From Clostridium lundense DSM 17049 (GTDB taxonomy: Bacteria; Bacillota; Clostridia; Clostridiales; Clostridiaceae), in contig NZ_KK211043.1 of NCBI RefSeq assembly GCF_000619945.1, positions 246,607 to 310,606 on the forward strand: a stretch of 64,000 nt of DNA, given 5' to 3'. The position numbers were made by a program, and so were the translations under genes. A model generated the notes under the pieces. That model was not told the origin of the DNA. It did no database searches and saw only the letters and a list, made by a program, of their open reading frames with translations. Shown here piece by piece: positions 26,031-35,631 of the stretch (position 1 is the first letter of the stretch; every line of letters starts with the position of its first letter).

Positions 26031-27755
26031 ATGAATTATAAAGACAAATATTTTCTTTGGTTAAATTCACAATTTGTAGATGAAGATTCAAAAAGAGAAT
26101 TAAATAATATTTCTGATGAAAAGGAAATTGAGGATAGGTTTTATAGAGAATTAGAATTTGGAACTGGTGGACTAAGAGGTATAATAGGTGTTGGTAGTAA
26201 TAGAATGAATATTTATACTGTAGGAAAAGCTACTCAAGGTTTAGCAGATTATTTAAATTATCAGTATGAAAACAACACATCTGTTGCTATAGCTTATGAT
26301 TCTAGAATAATGTCTAAAGAATTTGCTCAGGCTGCTGCAGAAGTATTAGCTGCTAATGGGATAAAAGTAAATATATTTGACTCTTTACGTCCTACACCAA
26401 TGCTTTCTTATAGTGTTAGGCATTTAGGCTGTAGTGCAGGTATTTGCATAACTGCATCTCATAATCCAAAGGAGTACAATGGATATAAGGTCTATGGAGA
26501 AGATGGAGGACAAATAACTGATGAATGTGCTAAAAACATATTAAGTTGTATAAAAAATGTGGAAGAATTTAATTCAGTAAAAAAAATAAAATTTCAGAAC
26601 GGAATGGAAAATGGTTTAATAAGTTATATAAAGGATGAAGTAGAAAAAGCTTATTATGATAGAGTAAAAGGCTTAGTAATAAGAAAAGATATGGTAAAGA
26701 ATCATGCTGAGGATTTAAAAATAATATATACACCTATACATGGAAGTGGTAATATACCTGTTAGAAGAGTATTAGGTGAATTAGGATATAAAAATGTATT
26801 TGTAGTTAAAGAACAAGAATTACCTGATGGAAGCTTTAAAACAGCTCCTTATCCTAATCCAGAAATGCCTGAAGTGTTTAATTTAGCTTTAAAAATGGCA
26901 GAAAAAGTAAAACCGGATATTATATTTGGTACTGACCCAGATTGTGATAGAATAGGAGTTGTTGTAAAGGATAATGAGGGCATATATAGGGTACTTACAG
27001 GCAATGAAATGGGAACTTTGTTAACCCATTATATTTTAATGTCCATGAAAGAGAATAATTCTATACCTAAAAATGGTGTAGTAATAAAAACTATTGTTAC
27101 TACAGATATGGCAAAGAAAATATGTGAAGATTTTGGTGTCCATATGTTGGAGGTATTAACTGGCTTTAAATATATAGGAGAAAAGATAAAGGAATTTGAA
27201 GAAAATAAAGATTATAAATACATTTTTGGGTTTGAAGAAAGTTATGGATATTTAATGGGGGACTTTGTAAGAGATAAAGATGCTGTAATAGGGGCTAATA
27301 TTATTTGTGAAATGGCTTTATATTATAAAAAATTAGGTATGAATTTATATGATGCTTTAATTAATATTTATAATAAATATGGATTTTATAAAGAGGAATT
27401 AGTTTCAATAGAATCGAAAGGTGTAGAAGGAAAAGAAAAAATAGATAAAATACTACATTATTTTAGACATTCTATGGCAACTTCATTAAATGGACATAAA
27501 ATTATTAGAAAGATTGACTATAAATTAGGAATAGATAAGAATATTTTAAATATAGAAGAAAGTCCTACTGAATTACCTAAATCTAATGTTATTAAATTTA
27601 TATTTGAGGATAATTCTTGGTTTGTAGTAAGACCATCAGGAACTGAACCTAAAATCAAAGTTTATTTCTCTGTAATTGGTTCTACCAAAGAGGATGCAGA
27701 AAATGAAATGAATAGCTTTAAGGAAGCTGTAATGGCAATAATGAAAATAGACTAA
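26031..27755 (+). CDS. Phosphoglucomutase/phosphomannomutase family (PgcA-like)
   Basis: A 574-residue alpha-D-phosphohexomutase that interconverts hexose 1- and 6-phosphates. Domains follow in order: ELEFGTGGLRGIIGVGSNRMN near the start, catalytic serine loop TASHNPKEYNGYKVYGEDGGQ (~141), metal-binding GTDPDCDRIG (~301), sugar-specificity loop GFEESYGYL (~402) and phosphate-binding RPSGTEPKIKVY at the C-terminus. Length and motifs match Bacillus PgcA, which supplies glucose-1-phosphate. It could feed GalU at 28962. Start ATG follows AAGGGGG. Confidence 0.94.
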   Translation: MNYKDKYFLWLNSQFVDEDSKRELNNISDEKEIEDRFYRELEFGTGGLRGIIGVGSNRMNIYTVGKATQGLADYLNYQYENNTSVAIAYDSRIMSKEFAQAAAEVLAANGIKVNIFDSLRPTPMLSYSVRHLGCSAGICITASHNPKEYNGYKVYGEDGGQITDECAKNILSCIKNVEEFNSVKKIKFQNGMENGLISYIKDEVEKAYYDRVKGLVIRKDMVKNHAEDLKIIYTPIHGSGNIPVRRVLGELGYKNVFVVKEQELPDGSFKTAPYPNPEMPEVFNLALKMAEKVKPDIIFGTDPDCDRIGVVVKDNEGIYRVLTGNEMGTLLTHYILMSMKENNSIPKNGVVIKTIVTTDMAKKICEDFGVHMLEVLTGFKYIGEKIKEFEENKDYKYIFGFEESYGYLMGDFVRDKDAVIGANIICEMALYYKKLGMNLYDALINIYNKYGFYKEELVSIESKGVEGKEKIDKILHYFRHSMATSLNGHKIIRKIDYKLGIDKNILNIEESPTELPKSNVIKFIFEDNSWFVVRPSGTEPKIKVYFSVIGSTKEDAENEMNSFKEAVMAIMKID

Positions 27756-27794
27756 AACATTAACTGTTACTAAAGAATAGGAGAGGATTGCATA

Positions 27795-28877
27795 TTGGAT
27801 ATTAAATCACGTTTTTCAGAAAAATTATCCCAGTTATTATTTTTAGAAATTGATGAAAAAAAGGTTAAAAGTATATTTAAACTTCAGACGGATGAAGGAA
27901 TATATATACCAATTAAATCTGAGGATATAATTAACAAAATAAAATCAGGGGAGCAGATGGATAATATACCTGTTAGCTATTTTATAGAATCTATGTTTTT
28001 TGTTATGGGTGCAGATAAAGAATTTAGATTTAATGATTTTTATAAAAAGATAATATTAAATATACCTGAAAGTATCAAATTTATAAAAGGAAAAATATAT
28101 AAAGCTGTTGATAGTAATCAATATGAAGATGCTTATATAATGTTAAAAGGATTAATAGAAATTGAAAAAAATGAAGAAAATTATAGCAAATTAATAATGC
28201 TGGGAGATAAATTAAGGAGTTTGGATAAAGTATACAAAGAAGAAGAACTTAGTATTATAGAGGAAACTAAAGTGAATTTTCCACAGTATGAAATTCCTTA
28301 TCTATATGAATGTTTAGTAAAGAAAGATGATAAAAAATATGATGAAGCTTTATTTGCACTAAATAATTATTTATCCAATGGTGGGGAAGAAACTGGTGAT
28401 ATTACAGAACTTAAAATATCATTAAGAAATGTAGTGAATTATGAAGAAGCAAAAGAGATACTTTATGATGATCCTAAGAAAGCATTGTCTCTTTTAATTC
28501 CATTATTGGATGAGTTTAATGATGATGCAGTATTATATTATTATATTGCTATAGCTTATAGAATTCTAGAGAATTATGAAAAGGCAATATATTATTTAAT
28601 GGAGGCTGTTAATATAGATAGTAATATGCCCGAAATTGTAAATGAGTTAGGTATTAACTATGCTTCACTTGGAAATTTTGAAAAAGCTATAGAATTTTTA
28701 AGAAAGGCTTTTGAAGTTACAAAGTCAGTAGAAATTTGTACCAATATTATAATGTGTTATATAAATTGTGGAAAAATAGAGGAAGGTAAAAAACATTTAG
28801 AAATTGCTAAAAAGTTAGATCCAAAAGATGAAATAGTAATTCAATTGGACAATATTTTAAACAGTAATAAAAGTTAA
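27795..28877 (+). CDS. Tetratricopeptide-repeat protein
   Basis: 360 residues. The N-terminal ~90 residues are unassigned. At least three TPR units lie in the C-terminal half: DAVLYYYIAIAYRILENYEKAIYYLMEAV, then PEIVNELGINYASLGNFEKAIEFLRKAF, then VEICTNIIMCYINCGKIEEGKKHLEIAKKL. TPRs mediate protein contacts; the partner is unknown. No signal peptide, so cytoplasmic. TTG 27795 follows AGGAGAGG. Lies 39 bases behind the mutase, probably co-transcribed. Confidence 0.82.
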   Translation: MDIKSRFSEKLSQLLFLEIDEKKVKSIFKLQTDEGIYIPIKSEDIINKIKSGEQMDNIPVSYFIESMFFVMGADKEFRFNDFYKKIILNIPESIKFIKGKIYKAVDSNQYEDAYIMLKGLIEIEKNEENYSKLIMLGDKLRSLDKVYKEEELSIIEETKVNFPQYEIPYLYECLVKKDDKKYDEALFALNNYLSNGGEETGDITELKISLRNVVNYEEAKEILYDDPKKALSLLIPLLDEFNDDAVLYYYIAIAYRILENYEKAIYYLMEAVNIDSNMPEIVNELGINYASLGNFEKAIEFLRKAFEVTKSVEICTNIIMCYINCGKIEEGKKHLEIAKKLDPKDEIVIQLDNILNSNKS

Positions 28878-28961
28878 AAGGAATTTAAAGTAAAGTATAA
28901 TATTAATAGCATTGTATACATTATATATGGATAATACTGTTGCTGGAAAGGAGAAAGTCTA

Positions 28962-29831
28962 ATGAAAGTTAAGAAAGCTATAATACCCGCAGCGGGATTA
29001 GGAACGAGATTTTTACCAGCTACTAAAGCTCAACCTAAGGAAATGCTTCCTATAGTTGATAAACCAACTATACAGTACATAATAGAGGAAGCTGTAGCCT
29101 CAGGGATAGAAGAAATTTTAATTATAACAGGAAGAAATAAAAGAGCCATAGAAGATCATTTTGATAAATCCATAGAATTAGAACAGCAGTTGCAAGCAAC
29201 AGGAAAAGAAGATTTATTAAATATGGTTGAAGACATCTCCAATATGGCAGATATCTATTATGTAAGACAAAAGGAACCTAGGGGGTTAGGGCATGCTATA
29301 AGCTGTGCTAGAACTTTTGTTGGAAATGAGCCCTTTGCAGTTATGCTTGGTGATGATGTTGTGGATAGTGAAGTGCCCTGCTTAAAACAATTAATTGATT
29401 GTTTCAATGAATATAAAACTACCATATTAGGTGTTCAGCAGGTTTCAAAAGAGGATGTGTATAAATATGGTATAGTAAAAGGAATGCATATAGAAGATAG
29501 GATTTATAAAGTAAAGGATCTAATTGAAAAACCAAAGGTTGAAGAGGCTCCATCTAATATTGCTATACTAGGAAGATACATTATAACACCTCAAATATTT
29601 GATGTACTTCAAAATACAAGCCCTGGTAAAGGTGGAGAAATTCAATTAACTGATGCATTAAGAACTTTAGTTAATCAAGAAGCAATATATGCTTATGAGT
29701 TTCAAGGAAGAAGATACGATGTAGGAGATAAATTGGGATTTTTACAGGCTACTGTAGAGTTTGCATTAAAAAGAGAAGATTTAAGAGAGCAATTTATGAA
29801 TTATTTGTTAAAATTACAGGACAATATTTAA
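28962..29831 (+). CDS. galU: UTP--glucose-1-phosphate uridylyltransferase
   Basis: 289 residues, standard GalU/GtaB length. It makes UDP-glucose from glucose-1-phosphate and UTP in the cytoplasm. The N-terminal nucleotide-binding motif is IPAAGLGTRFLPATKAQPKEMLP. Further motifs are RQKEPRGLGHAI, MLGDDVVDS, LIEKPKVEEAPSNIAILGRYI and GGEIQLTDAL. It opens the surface-polysaccharide region and is closed by its own terminator. UDP-glucose may serve glycolipids as well as the cluster. Confidence 0.97.
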   Translation: MKVKKAIIPAAGLGTRFLPATKAQPKEMLPIVDKPTIQYIIEEAVASGIEEILIITGRNKRAIEDHFDKSIELEQQLQATGKEDLLNMVEDISNMADIYYVRQKEPRGLGHAISCARTFVGNEPFAVMLGDDVVDSEVPCLKQLIDCFNEYKTTILGVQQVSKEDVYKYGIVKGMHIEDRIYKVKDLIEKPKVEEAPSNIAILGRYIITPQIFDVLQNTSPGKGGEIQLTDALRTLVNQEAIYAYEFQGRRYDVGDKLGFLQATVEFALKREDLREQFMNYLLKLQDNI

Positions 29832-29866
29832 AATAAATACAGCTGAGATGCTTATGAAGAGATTAA

Positions 29867-29909
29867 GAAATTCAACCCCAGGCATTTATCAAGGGGTTGA
29901 ATTTTTATT
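29867..29909 (+). terminator. Terminator of galU
   Basis: AAATTCAACCCC pairs with GGGGTTGAATTT and is followed by TTATTT. Confidence 0.88.
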
Positions 29910-29981
29910 TAACATGTAAATACTCTATATTTTTTATGTCTTATATGTTAAACTTTTGTTATGTAAAAGGAAGCCTGCTTA

Positions 29982-30009
29982 TTGAATATTTTCTTAAATG
30001 TTGTAAAAT
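29982..30009 (+). promoter_or_regulatory. Probable promoter of the polysaccharide operon
   Basis: TTGAAT (29982-29987), 16-bp spacer, TAAAAT (30004-30009), about 45 bases before the first operon gene. Confidence 0.5.
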
Positions 30010-30054
30010 TATTAAAGTAACGTAATATTATTTTGTTTCTAGGATGTGATAATA

Positions 30055-31896
30055 ATGGAAAAAGATAAAAAGCTAATATTATATGATGTTATATTAGTGG
30101 TTTTATCACTTTATGTAGCCTTGCTATTAAGATTAGATTTTAGAATACCAATAGAATATATGGAGTTTTTTAAGCTTTCGATTATCCCTGCGATTATTAT
30201 AACTTTATTTTTCAATAAGATTTTTCATTTGTATGATAGTATATGGAAATATGCATCTATAGAAGAATTAATGTCTATAATTTATTCTATATCATTATCT
30301 AATGTAGTTATTTTAATGTATAGTTATTTTATAAACTATAGACTATTGGAAACAAGATATATTAGATTTCCTTATGGTGTGCATATAATATTTTGGTTGC
30401 TATCAGTAGTATCATTAGGGGGTACAAGATTCTTATATAGGGTTGTAGACGAAGTTAATACAGATAAAAATTCTGATAAAAAGAAGAAAAAATTATTGAT
30501 AATAGGTGCAGGAGATGCAGCAGCACTACTTATAAAGGAAATTAAAAAAAGTAATAATTTAAACTATGATATAGTGGGATTAATAGATGATGACTTGCAT
30601 AAGCGAGGCAAGCATATAAGTGGAGCTAAAGTAATTGGTGGAAGAGAAAGTATTGTAGGTATATGCGAAGAAAGAGGAGTGGAAGAAATAATTTTAGCTA
30701 TTCCTTCAGCAGATGTATGGACTAAAAGAAGCATAATAAATATATGCAAAAATACTAATGCTAAATTAAAAACTCTTCCTGGTATCTATGAAATAATAGA
30801 TAGCAAAGTTAGCATGAATAAAATCAGAGATGTAAATATAGAGGATTTATTAGGAAGAGAAGAAGTGAAATTAAATAGTGATAATATAAATAAGTACATT
30901 AAGGATAAAACTATCTTGGTTACCGGTGGAGGAGGTTCTATCGGGTCAGAGCTTTGTAGACAAATATCTAGATTTAATCCTAAAAAACTTCTTATATTAG
31001 ATATATATGAAAACAATGCTTATGATCTACAAATGGAGTTAAACTATAATCATCCTAATTTGAACAAAGAAGTTATAATTGCTTCAATCAGAGATGAAAA
31101 AAGATTAAGTGATGTATTTGAAAAATATAAACCAGATGTAGTTTTCCATGCCGCAGCACATAAACATGTTCCACTTATGGAGGATAACCCAGTAGAAGCT
31201 ATTAAAAATAATATAATTGGAACTTACAATGTAGTAAAATGTAGTCATGAATTTGGAGTGGAAAAGTTTGTACAGATAAGTACAGATAAGGCAGTAAATC
31301 CAACTAATGTTATGGGAGCTACCAAAAGATTTTGTGAAATAATAATACAGGCATTTGATACAATAAGTAATACAGAATATGTAGCGGTAAGATTTGGTAA
31401 TGTTTTAGGAAGTAATGGCTCTGTTATACCATTATTTAAAAAGCAAATAGCTCATGGAGGACCTGTTACTGTAACGCATCCAGAAATTAATAGATATTTT
31501 ATGACTATACCAGAAGCGGCTCAATTAGTTATACAAGCTGGAGCTATGGCTCATGGTGGAGAAATTTTCGTTTTAGATATGGGTGAGCCAGTGAAGATAG
31601 CAGATTTGGCTAAAGATTTAATAAGACTTTCAGGATATCAGCCTGATGTAGATATAAAAATTGAGTATACTGGATTAAGACCAGGGGAAAAATTATATGA
31701 AGAGCTATTAATGAATGAGATTGCATTGACTTCTACGGATCATGATAAGATATATATAGAAAAACCAGCGGATAACAGTATAGAATTTGTAGAAAAATCT
31801 ATAAATGAATTTAGAGAAGTAATTTACAAAGATAAAGAAGAGATATTTAAATTGATTCAAAAGAAGGTTCCTACGTACACTAGAAAAATTAATTAA
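30055..31896 (+). CDS. Membrane UDP-N-acetylglucosamine 4,6-dehydratase (PglF/CapD/WbpM type)
   Basis: 613 residues. Four hydrophobic helices (~10-120) anchor it in the membrane. A CoA/NAD-type Rossmann domain follows (LLIIGAGDAAALLIKEI, ~150), then the extended SDR catalytic domain with ILVTGGGGSIGSELCRQI (~290), HAAAHKHVPLMEDNP and STDKAVNPTNVMGATKR (~410), where Asp-Lys and the Met/Lys replace the usual Ser-Tyr-Lys triad, as in this enzyme class. Product would be UDP-4-keto-6-deoxy-HexNAc. ATG 30055 is chosen over GTG 30046. First gene of the operon. Confidence 0.92.
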   Translation: MEKDKKLILYDVILVVLSLYVALLLRLDFRIPIEYMEFFKLSIIPAIIITLFFNKIFHLYDSIWKYASIEELMSIIYSISLSNVVILMYSYFINYRLLETRYIRFPYGVHIIFWLLSVVSLGGTRFLYRVVDEVNTDKNSDKKKKKLLIIGAGDAAALLIKEIKKSNNLNYDIVGLIDDDLHKRGKHISGAKVIGGRESIVGICEERGVEEIILAIPSADVWTKRSIINICKNTNAKLKTLPGIYEIIDSKVSMNKIRDVNIEDLLGREEVKLNSDNINKYIKDKTILVTGGGGSIGSELCRQISRFNPKKLLILDIYENNAYDLQMELNYNHPNLNKEVIIASIRDEKRLSDVFEKYKPDVVFHAAAHKHVPLMEDNPVEAIKNNIIGTYNVVKCSHEFGVEKFVQISTDKAVNPTNVMGATKRFCEIIIQAFDTISNTEYVAVRFGNVLGSNGSVIPLFKKQIAHGGPVTVTHPEINRYFMTIPEAAQLVIQAGAMAHGGEIFVLDMGEPVKIADLAKDLIRLSGYQPDVDIKIEYTGLRPGEKLYEELLMNEIALTSTDHDKIYIEKPADNSIEFVEKSINEFREVIYKDKEEIFKLIQKKVPTYTRKIN

Positions 31897-31912
31897 AGGA
31901 GAGAGATAATAA

Positions 31913-33016
31913 ATGAAAGTAGACTTACTAGATTTAAAGGTACAGTATGGTAATATACAAAAGGAAATAGATAAAGCTATTAAAGACGTATTAGAATCTA
32001 CTCATTTTATAATGGGACCTAATGTGAAAGAATTAGAAAAAGAAATTGCAGAATTTACAGGAGTAAAGCATGCTATAGCTGTAGCTAATGGTACAGATGC
32101 ATTAATGCTTTCTCTAAAAGCTTTAGGAGTGGGACCAGGAGACGAAGTAATAACTACTCCATTCACTTTCTTTGCTTCAGCTGAGACAACTTCAGTATTA
32201 GGAGCAACACCTGTTTTTGTTGATATAGATAAAAACACTTTATGTATAGATCCAGATAAAATAGAAGAGAAAATAACAGAAAAGACAAAGGCTATAATTC
32301 CAGTACACATATTTGGACAAATGTGTAAGATGGATAAAATAATGGACATTGCAAATAAATATAATATACCTGTAATAGAAGATGCTTGCCAAGCTATAGG
32401 ATCAGAATACAAAGGAAAGAAAGCAGGAAGCATAGGAAAAGCAGGAACTTATTCATTTTTTCCAACAAAGAACTTAGGCTGCTATGGAGATGGCGGTATG
32501 ATAGTTACTAATGATGATGAACTAGCAGAAAAAATGAGATTATTAAGAGTTCATGGAAGTAAAAAGAAATATCATCATGAAGTAATAGGATATAATAGCA
32601 GATTAGATGAAATACAAGCAGCTATACTTAGAGTGAAATTAAGGTATTTAAGGGAATGGAATAAGTTAAGATATGAAAAAGCACATATTTATAATGAATT
32701 ATTAAAAGATACAGATATTATTCTTCCATATGAAGATAAGGATTGTACACATATTTATCATCAATATGTTATTAGAACTAAGAATAGAGATGAATTTGTG
32801 GAATACTTAAAAGAAAATGGTGTTTCTACAGCGATTTATTATCCAGTACCTGTTCAAATGTTAGATGTATATAAATATTTAGGATACAAAGAAGGAGATT
32901 TACCTGTAGCAGAGGAAACTTGTAAATTAACTTTTGCACTACCTATGTACCCTGAAATTGAAAAAGATCAGCAGGAATATGTAGTTAATTGCATGAAAAA
33001 GTTTTTACAAAGATAA
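31913..33016 (+). CDS. DegT/DnrJ sugar aminotransferase, WbpE type
   Basis: A 367-residue PLP sugar aminotransferase. The internal-aldimine lysine is in YSFFPTKNLGCYGDGGM (~185). ANGTDALMLSLKALGVGPGDEVI, PVHIFGQMCKMD, EDACQAIGSEYKG and HGSKKKYHHEVIGYNSRLDEIQAAIL complete the fold. The sequence resembles Pseudomonas WbpE, which aminates the 3-keto group of UDP-3-keto-GlcNAcA, and the matching WbpA, B, D and I types are downstream. A PglE-type role (4-amination of the upstream dehydratase product) is the alternative. The 16-base gap suggests coupling with the dehydratase. Confidence 0.9.
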   Translation: MKVDLLDLKVQYGNIQKEIDKAIKDVLESTHFIMGPNVKELEKEIAEFTGVKHAIAVANGTDALMLSLKALGVGPGDEVITTPFTFFASAETTSVLGATPVFVDIDKNTLCIDPDKIEEKITEKTKAIIPVHIFGQMCKMDKIMDIANKYNIPVIEDACQAIGSEYKGKKAGSIGKAGTYSFFPTKNLGCYGDGGMIVTNDDELAEKMRLLRVHGSKKKYHHEVIGYNSRLDEIQAAILRVKLRYLREWNKLRYEKAHIYNELLKDTDIILPYEDKDCTHIYHQYVIRTKNRDEFVEYLKENGVSTAIYYPVPVQMLDVYKYLGYKEGDLPVAEETCKLTFALPMYPEIEKDQQEYVVNCMKKFLQR

Positions 33017-33060
33017 TTATGTAAAAATATTATTAAATTTTAAATAAAATATAAAAAAGT

Positions 33061-33089
33061 TTGACCGAAATATTAACAAAGTGTATAAT
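33061..33089 (+). promoter_or_regulatory. Internal promoter before the WbpA-type gene
   Basis: TTGACC (33061-33066), 17-bp spacer, TATAAT (33084-33089) in the 114-base gap. This suggests the aminouronate genes can be transcribed separately from the dehydratase. Confidence 0.78.
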
Positions 33090-33130
33090 TTTATGTGGTT
33101 GTAAATCTATAAACCTAGGAGGTTGAAACA

Positions 33131-34447
33131 ATGTCACAGATAAGAGACGAATTGATAAAAAAATTGGAGAATAAAACAGCTAAGCTTGGAGTAGTTGGAC
33201 TTGGATATGTGGGATTACCACTAGCAGTAGAAAAGGCTAAAGCTGGCTATGAAGTTATAGGATTTGATGTTCAGGAAAAGAAAGTAGAATTAGTAAATAA
33301 AGGACATAATTATATAGGGGATGTAGTTGACACAGATTTAAAGGAAATAGTAGAAGCAGGAAAGTTAAGAGCTACTACTGATTTTAGCTTTGTAGGAGAA
33401 GTAGATGCTGTTTGTATAGCAGTTCCAACTCCGCTTGATATATATAAACAACCAGATTTATCTTATGTAGTAAATTCAACAAGAAGTGTGGCAAAGTATT
33501 TACACAGAGGAATGTTAGTAGTTCTAGAAAGTACAACATACCCAGGAACTACAGAGGAAGTGTTAAAACCAATACTTGAAGAAACTGGACTTAAATGTGG
33601 AGAAGATTTCTTTCTAGCATTTTCACCAGAAAGAGTTGACCCAGGTAATAAGCAATTTAAAACTAAAAATACACCAAAAGTAGTAGGAGGATGTACTCCA
33701 GAGTGTACAGAAGTAGCAGCTGCTTTATATAAAAGTGTATTACAAGGTGAAATACACACAGTATCATCACCAGCTATAGCAGAAATGGAAAAAATACTTG
33801 AAAACACATTTAGAAACATAAATATAGCTTTAGCAAATGAAATAGCTGTATTATGTAACAAAATGAATATAGATGTTTGGGAAGTAGTAGATGCAGCAAA
33901 AACTAAGCCTTATGGATTTATGGCATTTTACCCAGGTCCAGGTCTTGGTGGACACTGTATACCACTTGACCCATTTTATTTAGAGTGGAAAGCTAAAGAA
34001 TATGATTTCCATACAAGTTTAATACAGACTTCTGGTAGAATTAATGACCAAATGCCAGAATATGTTGTTGACAATGTAATGAAATTATTAAATAAAGAAA
34101 AGAAAGCCATGAATGGTGCGAAAGTACTACTTATGGGTGTAGCATATAAAAATGATATAGATGATATGAGAGAGTCACCAGCACTAAAGGTAATAGAACA
34201 TCTAGAAAAGAATGGTGCAGAAGTTGTAATTTGTGACCCATATATCCCTGAATTTGAGCATAAGGGAAAGAAATACTTTACAGTAGATTGGAAAGAAGTA
34301 ATTGATGAAAGTGATATAGTAATCATTACTACTAACCATAGCAATATAGATTATGAAGCTTTAGCTGAGAAAGCTAAATTAATTTATGATACAAGAAATG
34401 CTACAAAAGAAGTTAAAAATAATAGAGAAAAAATATATAAACTTTAA
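33131..34447 (+). CDS. wbpA: UDP-N-acetylglucosamine 6-dehydrogenase, WbpA type
   Basis: 438 residues of the UDP-glucose/GDP-mannose dehydrogenase family. NAD site GVVGLGYVGLPLAVE (~20). The catalytic cysteine is in GPGLGGHCIPLDPFYLEWKA (~276). FSPERVDPG and the C-terminal LLMGVAYKNDIDDMRESPALKVIEHL domain are present. The GGHCIPLDP version points to UDP-HexNAc rather than UDP-glucose as substrate. It gives UDP-GlcNAcA, first step of the ManNAc3NAcA route. ATG follows AGGAGG. Confidence 0.92.
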   Translation: MSQIRDELIKKLENKTAKLGVVGLGYVGLPLAVEKAKAGYEVIGFDVQEKKVELVNKGHNYIGDVVDTDLKEIVEAGKLRATTDFSFVGEVDAVCIAVPTPLDIYKQPDLSYVVNSTRSVAKYLHRGMLVVLESTTYPGTTEEVLKPILEETGLKCGEDFFLAFSPERVDPGNKQFKTKNTPKVVGGCTPECTEVAAALYKSVLQGEIHTVSSPAIAEMEKILENTFRNINIALANEIAVLCNKMNIDVWEVVDAAKTKPYGFMAFYPGPGLGGHCIPLDPFYLEWKAKEYDFHTSLIQTSGRINDQMPEYVVDNVMKLLNKEKKAMNGAKVLLMGVAYKNDIDDMRESPALKVIEHLEKNGAEVVICDPYIPEFEHKGKKYFTVDWKEVIDESDIVIITTNHSNIDYEALAEKAKLIYDTRNATKEVKNNREKIYKL

Positions 34448-34453
34448 TTTTGA

Positions 34454-34478
34454 AGGATAAGCCGTTTTGGCTTATCCT
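34454..34478 (+). other. Intercistronic hairpin between wbpA- and wbpB-type genes
   Basis: AGGATAAGCC, loop GTTTT, exact complement, then ATAATAAAATT rather than a T-run. Could be a weak terminator or mRNA-stabilising element that tunes relative expression. Confidence 0.6.
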
Positions 34479-34504
34479 ATAATAAAATTATGAGGTGATT
34501 TTTT

Positions 34505-35611
34505 ATGAAAAAGTTAAGATTTGCGATTATAGGTTGTGGAAGGATTTCATATAAACATGTAGAAGCTTTAATTGGTAATAAAGAAGATGCTTTACTAGTA
34601 GCTACTTGTGATATTATCAAGGAAAATGCTGAAGCTAAAAAGAACGAATACATAGAAAAAATGGAAAATTCATTAAATGTTGGTGTTTATACTGACTATA
34701 AAGAAATGTTAGAAAAAGAGGAAATAGATGTAGTAACTATAGCAACTGAAAGTGGATATCATCCAGAAATAGCAATATACTGCATGAATAAAGGAAAACA
34801 TATTATAGTTGAAAAACCAATGGCTTTATCAATAAAAGATGCAGATGAAATGATCAAATGTGCTAAAGAAAACAATGTAAAACTATGTGTAAGCCATCAA
34901 AATAGATTTAATGATCCAATACAGAAATTAAGAGAAGCAGTAGAGTCAGATAGATTTGGAAGAATTATTAATGGTACTGCAAGAATACTTTGGAATAGAA
35001 ATATGGGATATTATCAGCAGGCACCTTGGAGAGGAACTTGGGCATTAGATGGTGGAACTTTAATGAATCAGTGTATACATAATATAGATTTATTACAGTG
35101 GATGCTTGGTGGAGAAATAGATACAGTATATGCTCAATGTGATACTTTCTTAAGAGATATAGAAGCGGAAGATTTTGGAGCAATAGTTATAAGATTTAAA
35201 AATGGTGCTATTGGTATAGTTGAGGGAAGTGCTTGTGTATATCCAAAAAATTTAGAAGAAACTTTAAGTGTTTTTGGAGAAACAGGTGCTGTGTCAATAG
35301 GTGGACTTGCGGTAAATAAGATTGAAACATGGAGATTTGCTGATGGCAAGGATAATGAAGATGAAATATTAAAGGCACAAGGAGAAGACCCAGATACAGT
35401 TTATGGATTTGGTCATACAAACCTTTTCAGAGATATGATAGATGCTATAGAAAATAATAGAGAACCTTTAATAAGTGGAGAAGAAGGTAAAAAAGGTATG
35501 GCTATAATACTTGCTGCATATAAGTCAAGACTTACTGGTCAGCCTATTAAATTCCCATTAGAGAACTTCTCAACTATGGAAATGGTTAATGTAGATAAAA
35601 TTCATAAATAG
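34505..35611 (+). CDS. wbpB: Gfo/Idh/MocA oxidoreductase, WbpB type
   Basis: 368 residues. N-terminal NAD-binding FAIIGCGRISYKHVEAL, then the family catalytic lysine motif HIIVEKPMALSIKDAD (~103) and the C-terminal dimer domain with WALDGGTLMNQCIHNIDLLQWMLGG. In the Pseudomonas route WbpB oxidises C3 of UDP-GlcNAcA, with its NADH recycled by 2-oxoglutarate and product withdrawn by WbpE. Identity is supported by the neighbours more than by sequence alone, since the family is broad. Confidence 0.86.
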   Translation: MKKLRFAIIGCGRISYKHVEALIGNKEDALLVATCDIIKENAEAKKNEYIEKMENSLNVGVYTDYKEMLEKEEIDVVTIATESGYHPEIAIYCMNKGKHIIVEKPMALSIKDADEMIKCAKENNVKLCVSHQNRFNDPIQKLREAVESDRFGRIINGTARILWNRNMGYYQQAPWRGTWALDGGTLMNQCIHNIDLLQWMLGGEIDTVYAQCDTFLRDIEAEDFGAIVIRFKNGAIGIVEGSACVYPKNLEETLSVFGETGAVSIGGLAVNKIETWRFADGKDNEDEILKAQGEDPDTVYGFGHTNLFRDMIDAIENNREPLISGEEGKKGMAIILAAYKSRLTGQPIKFPLENFSTMEMVNVDKIHK

Positions 35612-35631
35612 TAAGTAAAAGGAGAATAATT

